A stretch of 40,562 nt of DNA from DUUI01 sp964345765 (GCA_964345765.1 CAYFSJ010000009.1:1-40562); one strand, 5' to 3'; positions 15,010 to 24,145 are shown, counted from the first letter of the stretch. Notes: a model not told the origin generated them from the letters alone. Translations and numbers: made by a program.

Positions 15010-17187
15010 ATGGCGAAAAAAGAAAATATTACGCTTGATGACTTAAGAGATCAGGTCCGCACGTATATTAATAATCCTGACGATGTTGCTTTAATTGAAA
15101 AGGCCATCGCTTTTTCCCATGCCAAACATGAAGGACAGATGAGAAAATCAGGGGAACCTTATTTTATTCATTTAGTCCATGTGGCCTATATCCTATCAAC
15201 TTTACATGTTTCACCCGTAACAATAGCGGCTGGATTACTCCATGATGTGATTGAAGATTGTGATGTCACACCAGAAGAGATGACCCAAGAATTTAGTGCA
15301 GAAATCACCGGATTAGTTGAATCAGTCACTAAGATTGGGAACATTATGTTTAAAGACGAAAAAGAATATCTAGCGGAGAATCATCGTAAAATCTTGATTG
15401 CGATGGCCCATGATATCCGGGTTATTTATATAAAACTAGTGGACCGTTTACATAATATGCGGACCCTTAATTTCCAACCTGAATATAAACAGATCAAGAT
15501 TGCCAATGAAACCTTAAGTGTTTATGCCCCAATTGCCCATCGTTTAGGGATTAGTGAAATTAAGAATGAACTTGAAGATTTATCCTTTTATTATATAAAC
15601 AAAAAAGAATATTATGATATTGCTCAAAAAGTTGAACTGAGAAAAACAGAAAGAGATGCTCAAGTTCAATCAATGATCGACAATATCTCAGCCTTATTAA
15701 TGAACCATACGATCCCTCATCGTATTTTTGGTCGTTCTAAACATTTATACTCGATTCATAAAAAGATGGTCACTAAGAATAAACGCTTTGATGAAATTTT
15801 AGATCTTTTGGCCATTCGAATTATTACTGAAGATATTGGTGCTTGTTATGAAATCTTAGGCTATATCCATGCTCAATATCGACCAATTCCAGGACGTTTA
15901 AAAGATTATATTGCCATGCCAAAAATGAACATGTATCAATCCCTACATACCACAATCGTAGGGGATGATGGCTATATTTTTGAAGTTCAAATTCGTACTG
16001 AACAAATGGATCAAATTGCTGAACAAGGGGTCGCCGCACACTGGCGCTATAAAGAAGGGCATTCTTCTGCCTTAGAAAATCAACGTCAAATTGAAGAGAA
16101 ATTAGCTTGGTTTAGAGATTTAGACATGGAAGATGAAGATGCCACCTCTTATATGGAGACCCTTCAAAAAGATGTCTTTGAAGCCAATGTCTATGTGATG
16201 ACGCCTAATGGTCGAGTCATTGACTTACCTAATGGAGCGACCCCAATAGACTTTGCTTATAAGATTCATACTGAAGTAGGGGAAGCGGCCACCGGTGCGA
16301 AGGTCAATGGAACGCTAGTTCCTCTTAACACAAAACTGGTAACAGGGGATGTGGTTGAAATCAAGACAACCAATAATCCAACAGGACCATCTGAAGATTG
16401 GTTGTTGTTTGTTGTGACTAATCGAGCTCGCTCGAAGATTAAAAATTACTTCCAACGCAAAGAAGCTGAATCTCGACAAGTCAATATTAAAAAAGGGGAG
16501 AAGATGTTTAAGGATGAGCTTAAGAAACGAGGTCTTGATGAAAAAGAATACTTCGTTAAAGCAAAACTTGAACCCCTTTATTCTGTGTTTAGTTTAAAGA
16601 ACTATGATGATTTTATGAATGCGATTGCTGTCAAATCACTCTCGCTTCAGAAAGTTTTTGAAAAGATTGATTCTAAACCAAAACTCTTCTCAGAGATTGG
16701 CCGCATCTTTAGTGGGCAACCTCAACCTCGTAAAAAGATCTCTAAATCTGGAATTCGTGTCGAAGGAGTCGATACGATGATGATTAGTATTGCTCAATGT
16801 TGTAATCCTGTTAAAGGTGAAGACATTGTCGGCTATATTACCAAAGGAAAAGGGGTTAAGGTCCATCGTGCGGATTGTCATAATATTGTTAATGAAACCA
16901 ACCGTTTGATTGAAGTTGAGTGGGATGAAGAAACGTCAAACAGTTCATATGAAGCAGCTCTTTCTATTTCTGCATATGATCGACAATTCTTATTAACTGA
17001 TATTGTTACTGCGATTTCTCAAAGTAAATCGACCATTACTTTTGTTAATGCACAGATTGATGAGGATAGGGTCCATACAACGATTTCTTTGAGAGTGGAA
17101 GTGAAGAACTCTGAAGAACTAAGGGTCCTTATCTCAAATATCCGTAAGGTTGATTCAGTGATTGATATCTCTAGACAAATGATGTAA
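15010..17187 (+). CDS. rel: Bifunctional (p)ppGpp synthetase/hydrolase
   Basis: 725 residues in full RSH layout. The HD hydrolase has H54 and LLHDVIEDC (H78, D79). The synthetase domain follows (about 240-370) with GRLKDYIAMPK: the RxKD form at 296-299 marks bifunctional enzymes rather than the synthetase-only EXDD type. A TGS domain (about 395-455), a zinc-finger-like segment with CCNPVKGEDIVG (near 595) and a C-terminal ACT domain (about 650-725) complete it. It makes and removes the starvation alarmone. AAAGGGGAAAGG lies before ATG. The pair apt-relA is conserved in Bacillota. Confidence 0.96.
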   Translation: MAKKENITLDDLRDQVRTYINNPDDVALIEKAIAFSHAKHEGQMRKSGEPYFIHLVHVAYILSTLHVSPVTIAAGLLHDVIEDCDVTPEEMTQEFSAEITGLVESVTKIGNIMFKDEKEYLAENHRKILIAMAHDIRVIYIKLVDRLHNMRTLNFQPEYKQIKIANETLSVYAPIAHRLGISEIKNELEDLSFYYINKKEYYDIAQKVELRKTERDAQVQSMIDNISALLMNHTIPHRIFGRSKHLYSIHKKMVTKNKRFDEILDLLAIRIITEDIGACYEILGYIHAQYRPIPGRLKDYIAMPKMNMYQSLHTTIVGDDGYIFEVQIRTEQMDQIAEQGVAAHWRYKEGHSSALENQRQIEEKLAWFRDLDMEDEDATSYMETLQKDVFEANVYVMTPNGRVIDLPNGATPIDFAYKIHTEVGEAATGAKVNGTLVPLNTKLVTGDVVEIKTTNNPTGPSEDWLLFVVTNRARSKIKNYFQRKEAESRQVNIKKGEKMFKDELKKRGLDEKEYFVKAKLEPLYSVFSLKNYDDFMNAIAVKSLSLQKVFEKIDSKPKLFSEIGRIFSGQPQPRKKISKSGIRVEGVDTMMISIAQCCNPVKGEDIVGYITKGKGVKVHRADCHNIVNETNRLIEVEWDEETSNSSYEAALSISAYDRQFLLTDIVTAISQSKSTITFVNAQIDEDRVHTTISLRVEVKNSEELRVLISNIRKVDSVIDISRQMM

Positions 17188-17191
17188 TGAG

Positions 17192-17214
17192 GATCAGTTT
17201 ATCTGATCTTTTTT
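17192..17214 (+). terminator. Terminator of rel
   Basis: GATCAG (17192-17197) pairs with CTGATC (17203-17208), loop TTTAT, followed by six T. Confidence 0.8.
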
Positions 17215-17243
17215 ATTTTGAAAATACTTTCAGAAAATAAATG

Positions 17244-17271
17244 TTGCTTCTTTGAAAATAGATGCTATAAT
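17244..17271 (+). promoter_or_regulatory. Promoter of the methionine leader and metNIQ
   Basis: TGCTATAAT (17263-17271) is an extended -10; TTGCTT (17244-17249) is a possible -35 with a 16-bp spacer. Transcription should start near 17278, directly before the leader peptide's ribosome binding site. Confidence 0.65.
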
Positions 17272-17295
17272 CAGTTTATCGAAAGGAGAGCCCCT

Positions 17296-17358
17296 ATGAA
17301 CTATAAACAAACTATGATGATGATGCGTATGTTTTTAATAAATGGGGACATCTCTTGA
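17296..17358 (+). CDS. Methionine-rich leader peptide of the metNIQ operon
   Basis: A 20-codon frame reads MNYKQTMMMMRMFLINGDIS. Codons 7-10 and 12 are all Met. AAAGGAG at 17282-17288 gives a strong ribosome binding site seven bases before ATG, and a promoter lies just upstream. The frame ends at TGA 17356-17358 and is followed by two hairpins with T tracts before metN. This is the classical arrangement of a ribosome-dependent attenuator, with the regulatory codon matching the transported amino acid. No homologue is known to me; the call is from sequence layout only. Confidence 0.8.
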   Translation: MNYKQTMMMMRMFLINGDIS

Positions 17359-17421
17359 GATAGCGTCATCTTTTTTTGATTAAATGAAACGTTAAACAGG
17401 AAGTGTCCTTCCTGTTTTTTT
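17319..17421 (+). promoter_or_regulatory. Predicted methionine attenuator
   Basis: GATGATGC inside the Met codons (17319-17326) can pair with GCGTCATC (17363-17370, one U-G), which is followed by seven T. A second, stronger terminator follows: AAACAGGAAG (17394-17403) and CTTCCTGTTT (17408-17417) with loop TGTC and more T to 17421. GGGGACA (17344-17350), over the leader's end, can pair with TGTCCTT (17404-17410, two G-U) and so break the second terminator. A ribosome stalled on the Met codons would leave GGGGACA free; a ribosome at the stop would cover it. The pairings are seen; the mechanism is inferred. Confidence 0.7.
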
Positions 17422-17440
17422 ATGGTTATGGAGGATGAAA

Positions 17441-18415
17441 ATGATCGAGTTTAAAGAGATAAGTAAAAGCTTCAATCAAGTAGAAGCATTAAAACATATT
17501 AATCTAAAAATAGAACCTGGTGATTTCTATGGTGTCATCGGAATGTCTGGAGCAGGGAAATCAACCTTAGTACGACTCATCAATGGCTTAATTAAACCAG
17601 ACGAAGGAAAAGTCTTAGTCAATGGTGTCAATATTAATGGACTAAAAGAAACTGAGCTTAATCAAATGCGCTCAAAGATAGGGATGATCTTTCAACACTT
17701 TAATCTATTGACTCAACAAAGTGTCTTAGATAATGTCGTCTTACCCCTTAAATTACTAGGAGTTAAAAAGCATGAGCGCTATCAAAAAGGATTGAAGTTA
17801 CTCAAATTAATTGGGATTGAAGACAAAGCCAATCAATACCCAAGTCAATTATCAGGGGGCCAAAAACAGAGGGTCGCTATTGCTCGGGCACTCATTAATG
17901 ATTGTCCTATCCTGCTTTGTGATGAGGCCACCTCTGCTTTAGATCCAATCTCAACCCAATCAATCTTAGAGTTGCTTAAGAATCTTCAAACTGAATTAGA
18001 TTTAACGATTGTGATGATTACCCACCAAATGAAAGTCATCCAACAAGTCTGTAATAAAGTGGCTATTTTGGATAATGGGGAACTTATCGAAGAAGGACTC
18101 ATTTCAGACATATTCACCAAACCAAAACATCCTAAAACAAAGAAACTATTATTTGTTGATGAACCAGTTGATTTCAAACTAAAAACACAACCATTCTTAC
18201 GACTCATCTTTGATGGTCAAAACGCGTTTGAACCCATTATTTCGGAACTCATCTTATCAACCAAACAAGCCATTAACATCCTGTGGGCTAATACCAATGA
18301 AATTGATGGGAAAGTTTATGGTCAAATGTTAATTCAAGTCAGTCAATTATCCAATGAACTCTTAGTTTTTCTAGATCAAAGAGGCATTAACTATCAAGTA
18401 CAGGAGGCACTATGA
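17441..18415 (+). CDS. metN: Methionine ABC transporter ATP-binding protein MetN
   Basis: 324 residues. ATPase motifs are Walker A GMSGAGKST (34-42), Q-loop FQHFNLL (near 83), LSGGQKQR (near 139), Walker B ILLCDEATSALDP (near 160) and H-loop ITHQM (near 192). The last ~85 residues form the NIL/ACT-like domain that in MetN senses methionine. ATG 17441 has GGAGG six bases upstream; another in-frame ATG at 17435 touches that site and is unlikely. The stop overlaps metI as ATGA. Expression is probably set by the leader at 17279-17421. Confidence 0.93.
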   Translation: MIEFKEISKSFNQVEALKHINLKIEPGDFYGVIGMSGAGKSTLVRLINGLIKPDEGKVLVNGVNINGLKETELNQMRSKIGMIFQHFNLLTQQSVLDNVVLPLKLLGVKKHERYQKGLKLLKLIGIEDKANQYPSQLSGGQKQRVAIARALINDCPILLCDEATSALDPISTQSILELLKNLQTELDLTIVMITHQMKVIQQVCNKVAILDNGELIEEGLISDIFTKPKHPKTKKLLFVDEPVDFKLKTQPFLRLIFDGQNAFEPIISELILSTKQAINILWANTNEIDGKVYGQMLIQVSQLSNELLVFLDQRGINYQVQEAL

Positions 18416-19074
18416 ACCCAAATCAGTTAATAGAATTATTAATTCAGGGCAGTATCGATACCTTATTAATGACTTTTGTTGCCAGCATCATCGCCTTTCT
18501 ACTTGGTGGAATATTAGGGATTATTTTAGTCTTAACTAAACAAGGCGGTCTAAAACAAAATCTATTTATCTATCGGATTTTAGATGTCATCGTCAATCTG
18601 ATGCGCTCAATCCCATTTGTTATATTGATGTTATTCATTATGCCATTCACAAAATTGTTAGTTCAAACAACCATTGGAATCTGGCCGACCACTGTCGCCT
18701 TAACACTCGCAGCCGTTCCATTTGTGGCGAGACTCGTCGAAAATGTCTTATCTGAAGTTGATGCGAATCTCATTGAAATGGCCCATTCATTAGGAGCCAA
18801 GCCCCACCAGATTTTATGGGAAGTAATTCTAAATGAATCTTGGCCAGCCTTAATACGAAATGGAGCCGTAGCCATGGTCACTATCTTAGGTTATGGCGCA
18901 ATGGCAGGTTTTACAGGAGGAGGTGGACTGGGTGTGATTGCGATCAATTATGGCTATTATCGTAATCAAACCTTGATCATGGCTTTAGCCATTGTCTGTA
19001 TGATTCTCATTGTTCAACTCATTGAAGTTCTAGGGAATAAACTATCCCTTAAAATAAATCAAAAACACCGTTAA
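18412..19074 (+). CDS. metI: Methionine ABC transporter permease MetI
   Basis: 220 residues with five membrane segments. The coupling loop that contacts MetN is seen as MAHSLGAKPHQILWEVILNES (EAA-type, near 123-142), and GFTGGGGLGVIAINYGYYR (near 168) is typical of MetI. AGGAGG at 18402-18407 precedes ATG, which overlaps the metN stop. Normal length. Confidence 0.94.
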   Translation: MNPNQLIELLIQGSIDTLLMTFVASIIAFLLGGILGIILVLTKQGGLKQNLFIYRILDVIVNLMRSIPFVILMLFIMPFTKLLVQTTIGIWPTTVALTLAAVPFVARLVENVLSEVDANLIEMAHSLGAKPHQILWEVILNESWPALIRNGAVAMVTILGYGAMAGFTGGGGLGVIAINYGYYRNQTLIMALAIVCMILIVQLIEVLGNKLSLKINQKHR

Positions 19075-19087
19075 AGGAGAAAGAAAG

Positions 19088-19885
19088 ATGAAAAAAATTA
19101 GTTATTTATTCGTTGTCTTATTGTTATTAGTTAGTTGTTCACACTCAGATGCACAAAATAATGTCATTACAGTAGGAGCCACCATCGTGCCCCATGCCGA
19201 AATCTTAGAACAGGTCAAAGCAGAATTAGAAGAAGCAGGTTATCAATTAAAAATCGTTGAATACACCGACTATGTTCAACCAAATAAAGCACTAGAATCA
19301 GGGGATCTAGATGCAAACTATTTCCAACATACCCCTTATTTAGAAAACTTTAACCAAGAAAATAACACCGATTTAGTTGCACTGGCTAAAATTCACTATG
19401 AACCATTTGGTCTTTATCAAGGCAATAAAAAAGCGATAAGTGAATTAGAAGCAGGGGATAAAATCTCAGTCCCAAATGATACGACCAATGAAGCTAGAGC
19501 CCTAGGTCTATTAGAACAAGAAGGATTAATAAAACTTAATCCAGATGCAGGACTTAATGCGACTATCTTAGATATTACCGATAATCCGCTTAACTTGGAA
19601 ATTATTGAAATTGAAGCAGCACAACTAGCTAAATCAATTGATGATGTGGCATTCTCAGTTATCAATGGAAACTATGCGCTTCAAGAAGGGTTAACCTCTG
19701 ACGTAGTCGTTGCATTTGAATCCAAAGATTCAGTTGGAGCAGATACTTTCGCCAATGTCATCGCAGTTAGAGAAGACAATAAAGATACTGATAAAATTAA
19801 AGCCTTGGTCAAAGCGTTACAAAGTGATGTCATTAGAGATTTTATTACCCAACAATATGATGGAGCAGTTGAAGTCTCATTCTAG
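19088..19885 (+). CDS. metQ: Methionine-binding lipoprotein MetQ (NlpA family)
   Basis: 265 residues. A lipoprotein signal peptide (MKKISYLFVVLLLLVSC) has lipobox LVSC, with Cys17 as the lipid-bearing residue. The mature part has family landmarks VGATIVPHAEIL, DYVQPNKALESGDLDANYFQH and SVPNDTTNEARALGLL. It presents methionine to MetNI at the outer face. AAAGGAG at 19073-19079. The promoter for the hisS leader begins inside its last codons. Confidence 0.94.
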   Translation: MKKISYLFVVLLLLVSCSHSDAQNNVITVGATIVPHAEILEQVKAELEEAGYQLKIVEYTDYVQPNKALESGDLDANYFQHTPYLENFNQENNTDLVALAKIHYEPFGLYQGNKKAISELEAGDKISVPNDTTNEARALGLLEQEGLIKLNPDAGLNATILDITDNPLNLEIIEIEAAQLAKSIDDVAFSVINGNYALQEGLTSDVVVAFESKDSVGADTFANVIAVREDNKDTDKIKALVKALQSDVIRDFITQQYDGAVEVSF

Positions 19886-19897
19886 TTTTGTTATACT
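19869..19897 (+). promoter_or_regulatory. Promoter of hisS-aspS
   Basis: TTGAAG (19869-19874), a 17-bp spacer and TATACT (19892-19897) with TG at 19889-19890. It overlaps the metQ stop and gives a start near 19904, at the beginning of the T-box leader. Confidence 0.7.
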
Positions 19898-19903
19898 AGG
19901 TTC

Positions 19904-20094
19904 AATTCCAAAGATAAAGAAAAAGGACTTAACATTACCTTTTAGAAAGTAAGTGGTTGATGAAAACTTACAGAGTGTTAGGTTATGAGACACTTTATCG
20001 GATGATCTAAACAATCACGTTGATGCGCGTTAAGCAGTTAAGTTAAAAACAAAGGTGGTACCACGCTCAAAGCGTCCTTGGCATCCACCTTTTT
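19904..20094 (+). ncRNA. T-box riboswitch controlling hisS-aspS
   Basis: The diagnostic T-box AAGGTGGTACCACG is at 20052-20065. Terminator arms are AAAGGTGG (20051-20058) and CCACCTTT (20085-20092), then T to 20094. Stem I closes with GATAAAG (19913-19919) pairing with CTTTATC (19993-19999). Just above that helix on the 3' side is GACAC (19989-19993), containing GAC (Asp) and CAC (His). GAC is followed by a purine and lies clear of the helix, as usual for specifiers, while the last base of CAC would pair. Uncharged tRNA binding would stabilise the antiterminator. Confidence 0.93.
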
Positions 20095-20120
20095 CTATTT
20101 TAAAGAAAGGAAATTACGAT

Positions 20121-21437
20121 ATGTCAAAATACAATCGTCCTAGAGGAACCCAAGATGTTTATGGACAAGAAGCCAAGAAATGGCAAGTCATTGAAGAAGA
20201 AATCAGACAATTAGCCAAAAAGTTTAATCTCGACGAAATGAGAATGCCAATCTTTGAACATACCGAAGTCTTTAATCGAGAAAATGACTCCAGTGATATG
20301 GTCAACAAAGAAATGTATACCTTCCAAGACAATGGAGGTCGCTCACTTACCCTACAACCCGAAGGGACCGCTGGACTCATTAGAGCCTATGTCGAGAACA
20401 AACTTTACAGTGATCCAGAACCTCTTCAAAAATTCTATTATATTTGTCCAGTCTTTCGATATGAAAGACCACAAAAAGGAAGACTACGAATTCACCACCA
20501 ATTCGGGGTTGAATTAATTGGACAAAGTTCACCTTTGGTTGATGTTCAAACAATTCTCATCGGATTATCTTTCTTAAATGAGTTTGGCATAGAAGATGTC
20601 ACCATTTATCTCAATACCTTAGGCGATGATGAATCAAGAGAACAATATCGACAAGCCTTAAAACACCATTTTGAACCTGTCTTAGATGAATTATGTGGTG
20701 ATTGTCATCGTCGTTATCAACAAAATCCACTCAGACTCTTAGACTGTAAAGTCGATGTCGATCATCCAAGCATGCACAGTGCCCCTAAGATGAGCGATTA
20801 TTTAAATGAAGCATCCAAAGAATACTTTGAAACAGTCAAAAAACTCTTGGATCAATTCAATATTCAATACGTTATCGATGATAAACTGGTCCGAGGACTT
20901 GATTACTATTCACATACTATCTTTGAAATCAAACCAAACCGCTCCGATGCAGCTCAATCAACTTTACTAGCAGGGGGGCACTATGACCACTTAGTCAGTC
21001 AGTTTGGTGGACCAGAAGTCAGTAGCTGTGGCTTTGGGATGGGCTTAGAACGATTCATCCTCGCATTAGAAGATGAACAAATTGAGTTAGTCGACGAGAA
21101 AGAAATTGACGTCTATGGTATCTCATTAAGTGAAAAATCATCCTATAAGATGTTAGAAATCATTCAGCGCTTAAGAGAAGTTGGCTTTGTCTGTGATTTA
21201 GACACAGGCAACCGATCACTTAAAGCACAATTTAAATCAGCTGACCGAAGTAATGCTAGAGTCATCTTAATCTTAGGTGATGATGAATTAGAACAAGGTG
21301 TCATCAATGTTAAAGATAGTCTCAATAAAACTCAAACAACCGTTTCATTTGAAGACTTAGAAACACATGTGAGTGAAACATTATTAGGTGATTTGTTATT
21401 AAATATCGAAACAGAAATGGAGAGTCTAAATGAATAG
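20121..21437 (+). CDS. hisS: Histidyl-tRNA synthetase
   Basis: 438 residues, class II. It begins KYNRPRGTQDVYGQEAKKW, followed by PEGTAGLIRAYVEN, motif 2 FRYERPQKGRLRIHHQFGVE, the histidine loop LVRGLDYYSHTIFEI and motif 3 GFGMGLERF. The last ~95 residues are the anticodon-binding domain. ATG 20121 follows AGAAAGG. The frame stays open upstream to GTG 20055, but that codon lies inside the T-box element and is not a start. hisS and aspS overlap by 8 nt. Confidence 0.96.
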   Translation: MSKYNRPRGTQDVYGQEAKKWQVIEEEIRQLAKKFNLDEMRMPIFEHTEVFNRENDSSDMVNKEMYTFQDNGGRSLTLQPEGTAGLIRAYVENKLYSDPEPLQKFYYICPVFRYERPQKGRLRIHHQFGVELIGQSSPLVDVQTILIGLSFLNEFGIEDVTIYLNTLGDDESREQYRQALKHHFEPVLDELCGDCHRRYQQNPLRLLDCKVDVDHPSMHSAPKMSDYLNEASKEYFETVKKLLDQFNIQYVIDDKLVRGLDYYSHTIFEIKPNRSDAAQSTLLAGGHYDHLVSQFGGPEVSSCGFGMGLERFILALEDEQIELVDEKEIDVYGISLSEKSSYKMLEIIQRLREVGFVCDLDTGNRSLKAQFKSADRSNARVILILGDDELEQGVINVKDSLNKTQTTVSFEDLETHVSETLLGDLLLNIETEMESLNE

Positions 21438-23160
21438 AACACATACCAATGGAGAATTAAGAAAAGAACATATTGGACAATCAGTAAAATTAGTCGGCTG
21501 GGTCTCAAAGAAAAGAGACTTTGGCTCAATGGTCTTTATCGACTTAAGAGATAGAACCGGCATCACCCAAATTGTTTTTGATGATAAAGGCGCCCATGAT
21601 TTGAAATCTGAATACTTGATTTCAATTGAAGGAGAAGTCGCCCAAAGAAAAGACATTAATCCTAAATTACCAACAGGGGACATTGAAGTTATTGGCTCAA
21701 GTTTTAAAATCATCAACAAATCAAAACAAACTCCACTACTTATTCAAAATGATACCGATGCTCTTGAAGAGACACGCTTAAAATATCGTTATCTTGATTT
21801 ACGTCGTCCAATCATGCAGGAACGTTTATTCAAACGTCATCAAATCACAAAAGAGATGCGTCGATATCTTGATGATGAAGGCTTTATTGAAGTAGAAACA
21901 CCCATGCTTACAAAATCGACCCCTGAAGGATCAAGAGAATATTTGGTTCCATCACGAGTACACCCAGGTGAATTCTATGCCTTAGCTCAATCCCCACAAA
22001 TCTTTAAACAACTCTTAATGATTTCAGGGTTTGAACGCTATTATCAAGTCGCTCGTTGTTTTAGAGACGAAGACTTAAGAGCTGACCGTCAATTAGACTT
22101 TACACAAGTCGACATAGAAGCCTCATTCTTAAGTGAAGAAGAGTTCCAAACCCATATGGAAAAAATGATGGTCAGAGTCTTTAAGAATGTTTTAGACAGA
22201 GACTTAGAAGTTCCGTTTGAACGCTTAAGCTTCAAAGAAGCACTCAACCGTTTTGGCAGTGATAAACCAGATATGCGCTTTGGTTGGGAACTCATCGACC
22301 TTAACGACATCTTTAAAGACAGTCAATTTCAAGTCTTTAATAAAGAAGGAATTTCAATTAAAGGGATCGTCATTGATGATGGCGCCTCATCGACCCGTAA
22401 AGAAATTGATGGCTATACTAATTTAGTCAAAAAATATGGTGCCAAAGGTCTAGTCACCTTAAAAGTCAACGACAACCAGCTCAGTGGTCCAGCCGTTAAA
22501 TTCTTTAGTGAACAGGAAATCGAAGCGTTATTTAATACCCTAAACTTAAAAGAAAATGACTTCGTCTGTATTGTCGCTGATGAGTGGGAAACGGCCTGTA
22601 ATGCTTTAGGAGCACTAAGACTTCACTTTAGAGATAAATATGAAGCCATTAAAGATCCAGAAGAGTTTAAGTTTGTTTGGATCGTTGACTTCCCAATGTT
22701 TGAAGAAGATCCAGAAACCAAAGCATTAATTGCCCGTCACCATCCATTTACTCGCCCTAAAGTCAGTTCAATTGAAGAACTTGATCAAAATCCATTAGAG
22801 ATTAATGCGTATGCCTATGACTTAGTCTTAAATGGCTTTGAAGTGGCAGGTGGATCCATGAGAATTTATGATGGGGCTATGCAAGCCAAATTCTTTGAAA
22901 TGATTGGCTTTACTCAAGAAGAGATTGAATCTCGTTTTGGATTCTTTATTGATGCCTTTGATTATGGAACACCACCACATGGTGGAATTGCCTTTGGTTT
23001 AGACCGTTTAGTGATGGTCTTAACCCATTCAGATTCGATCCGTGATGTTATTGCTTTCCCTAAAAACGCATCTGCCCGTGATCCACTGACAAATGCACCA
23101 AGCCCAGTCACCGACAAACAATTAGAAGATTTACATGTCACCATAAAGAAGGAAGATTAA
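21430..23160 (+). CDS. aspS: Aspartyl-tRNA synthetase
   Basis: 576 residues of the bacterial type: N-terminal OB anticodon domain (LVGWVSKKRDFGSMVFIDLRDRTGITQIV), class II motif 1 and 2 regions (ETPMLTKSTPEGSREYLVPSR, QSPQIFKQLLM, RCFRDEDLRADRQLDFTQ), a GAD insertion (about 280-410) and motif 3 (GIAFGLDRLVM near 522). GGAGAG at 21419-21424 precedes ATG inside hisS. Controlled by the same T-box as hisS. Whether it is discriminating or also charges tRNA-Asn cannot be judged without residue-level comparison. Confidence 0.96.
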   Translation: MNRTHTNGELRKEHIGQSVKLVGWVSKKRDFGSMVFIDLRDRTGITQIVFDDKGAHDLKSEYLISIEGEVAQRKDINPKLPTGDIEVIGSSFKIINKSKQTPLLIQNDTDALEETRLKYRYLDLRRPIMQERLFKRHQITKEMRRYLDDEGFIEVETPMLTKSTPEGSREYLVPSRVHPGEFYALAQSPQIFKQLLMISGFERYYQVARCFRDEDLRADRQLDFTQVDIEASFLSEEEFQTHMEKMMVRVFKNVLDRDLEVPFERLSFKEALNRFGSDKPDMRFGWELIDLNDIFKDSQFQVFNKEGISIKGIVIDDGASSTRKEIDGYTNLVKKYGAKGLVTLKVNDNQLSGPAVKFFSEQEIEALFNTLNLKENDFVCIVADEWETACNALGALRLHFRDKYEAIKDPEEFKFVWIVDFPMFEEDPETKALIARHHPFTRPKVSSIEELDQNPLEINAYAYDLVLNGFEVAGGSMRIYDGAMQAKFFEMIGFTQEEIESRFGFFIDAFDYGTPPHGGIAFGLDRLVMVLTHSDSIRDVIAFPKNASARDPLTNAPSPVTDKQLEDLHVTIKKED

Positions 23161-23176
23161 TTTCCTTCTTTTTTTG
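23145..23176 (+). terminator. Terminator of hisS-aspS
   Basis: AAGAAGGAA (23146-23154) pairs with TTCCTTCTT (23162-23170); the aspS stop TAA is in the loop, and T runs to 23175. Confidence 0.85.
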
Positions 23177-23192
23177 TTTAATAATTTATTTA

Positions 23193-24145
23193 ATGAAAAA
23201 CAAAGCCATGATTGTTATACCAGCCTATAATCCTCCGATGGAAATTTTAAAGCAGTATATCAACGACTTAAAAAATCAAGGGTTTAATCAAATTATTGTT
23301 GTCAATGATGGTAGTGATGATTCTTTTACTCAGGATTTTCATTCAATTAAAGATATCATTTTATTAACCCACAAAATGAATCGAGGCAAGGGAGTAGCCA
23401 TTAAAACAGCCTTCAAGTATTACCTAGAAAATAATCTTGTTTCAAGTGGACTCATTACTGTCGATGCCGATGGACAACATAGTGTGTCTGATGTACAAAA
23501 ATTAGTCGACCATCTTAAAGAAGATTCGATTATTCTATGGAAAATCCATCTCAGATACCCAAACCGGCTTAAGAGCCTTTCCACATAAATTAGTAGGGGT
23601 TAAGTGGCGATCGTTATGAATATGAGCTTAAAGTGTTGATGCATGCGTCAATCTATAATATCCACATGGTTGAAGTTCCCATTGAAACCATTTATATTGA
23701 TGAGAATGCCAGCTCTCATTTTCATGCGTTTAAAGATTCTTATAAAATCTATAAAGTATTACTAGGGTCCTTTGTTAAGTTCTCCAGTGTTTCTTTTAGT
23801 TCTTTCTTATTAGACATTGGTTTATTTACATTCTTTTTATCTTTATTTGAAACAAAAAATACCCAATCAATCTTCATTGCGACCATCATCGCACGGATTC
23901 TTTCAGGTATTTATAATTACTTAATGAATCATTATTTTGTCTTTTATTCAAAGGAGAAACAACGGATTAGCTTCACTAAATATGTGGTATTAGCCATTGT
24001 GGAAATGGGAGCCTCAGCCTTACTAGTCTCCATCCTTTATCGTTTAACCACTAGAAATGCGTCCTTGTTAAAAATAATCGTCGATGCGGGATTATTCTTT
24101 GTCAGTTATCGGATTGAACAAAAACATATTTTTAAAGAACGCTAA
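23193..24145 (+). pseudogene. Broken GT2 glycosyltransferase / GtrA fusion gene
   Basis: The first frame (23193-23588) has GT-A motifs VIPAYNPP, VVNDGSDD, NRGKGVAIK and TVDADGQHS, then loses the family after SIIL near 23535. The next expected motif, ISDTQTGLRAFP, reads in a second frame at about 23550-23590. The continuation GDRYEYELKVLMHA reads in a third frame from about 23606 and runs to the stop at 24145 through a GtrA-like region with four membrane segments (GSFVKFSSVSFSSFLLDIGLF). Relatives have roughly 30 more residues between SIIL and ISDTQTG, so an internal deletion plus another frameshift have occurred. Intact homologues act on polyprenyl-phosphate sugars. Its 3' end overlaps tetR by 3 nt. 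Confidence 0.88.

Noticed and set aside
17215..17434. SAM (S-box) riboswitch in front of metN
   Set aside because: None of the S-box core sequences are present, and the segment is too short; a translated leader explains it better.
20055..20120. GTG 20055 as hisS start
   Set aside because: It lies within the T-box sequence and terminator; the protein family starts near ATG 20121.
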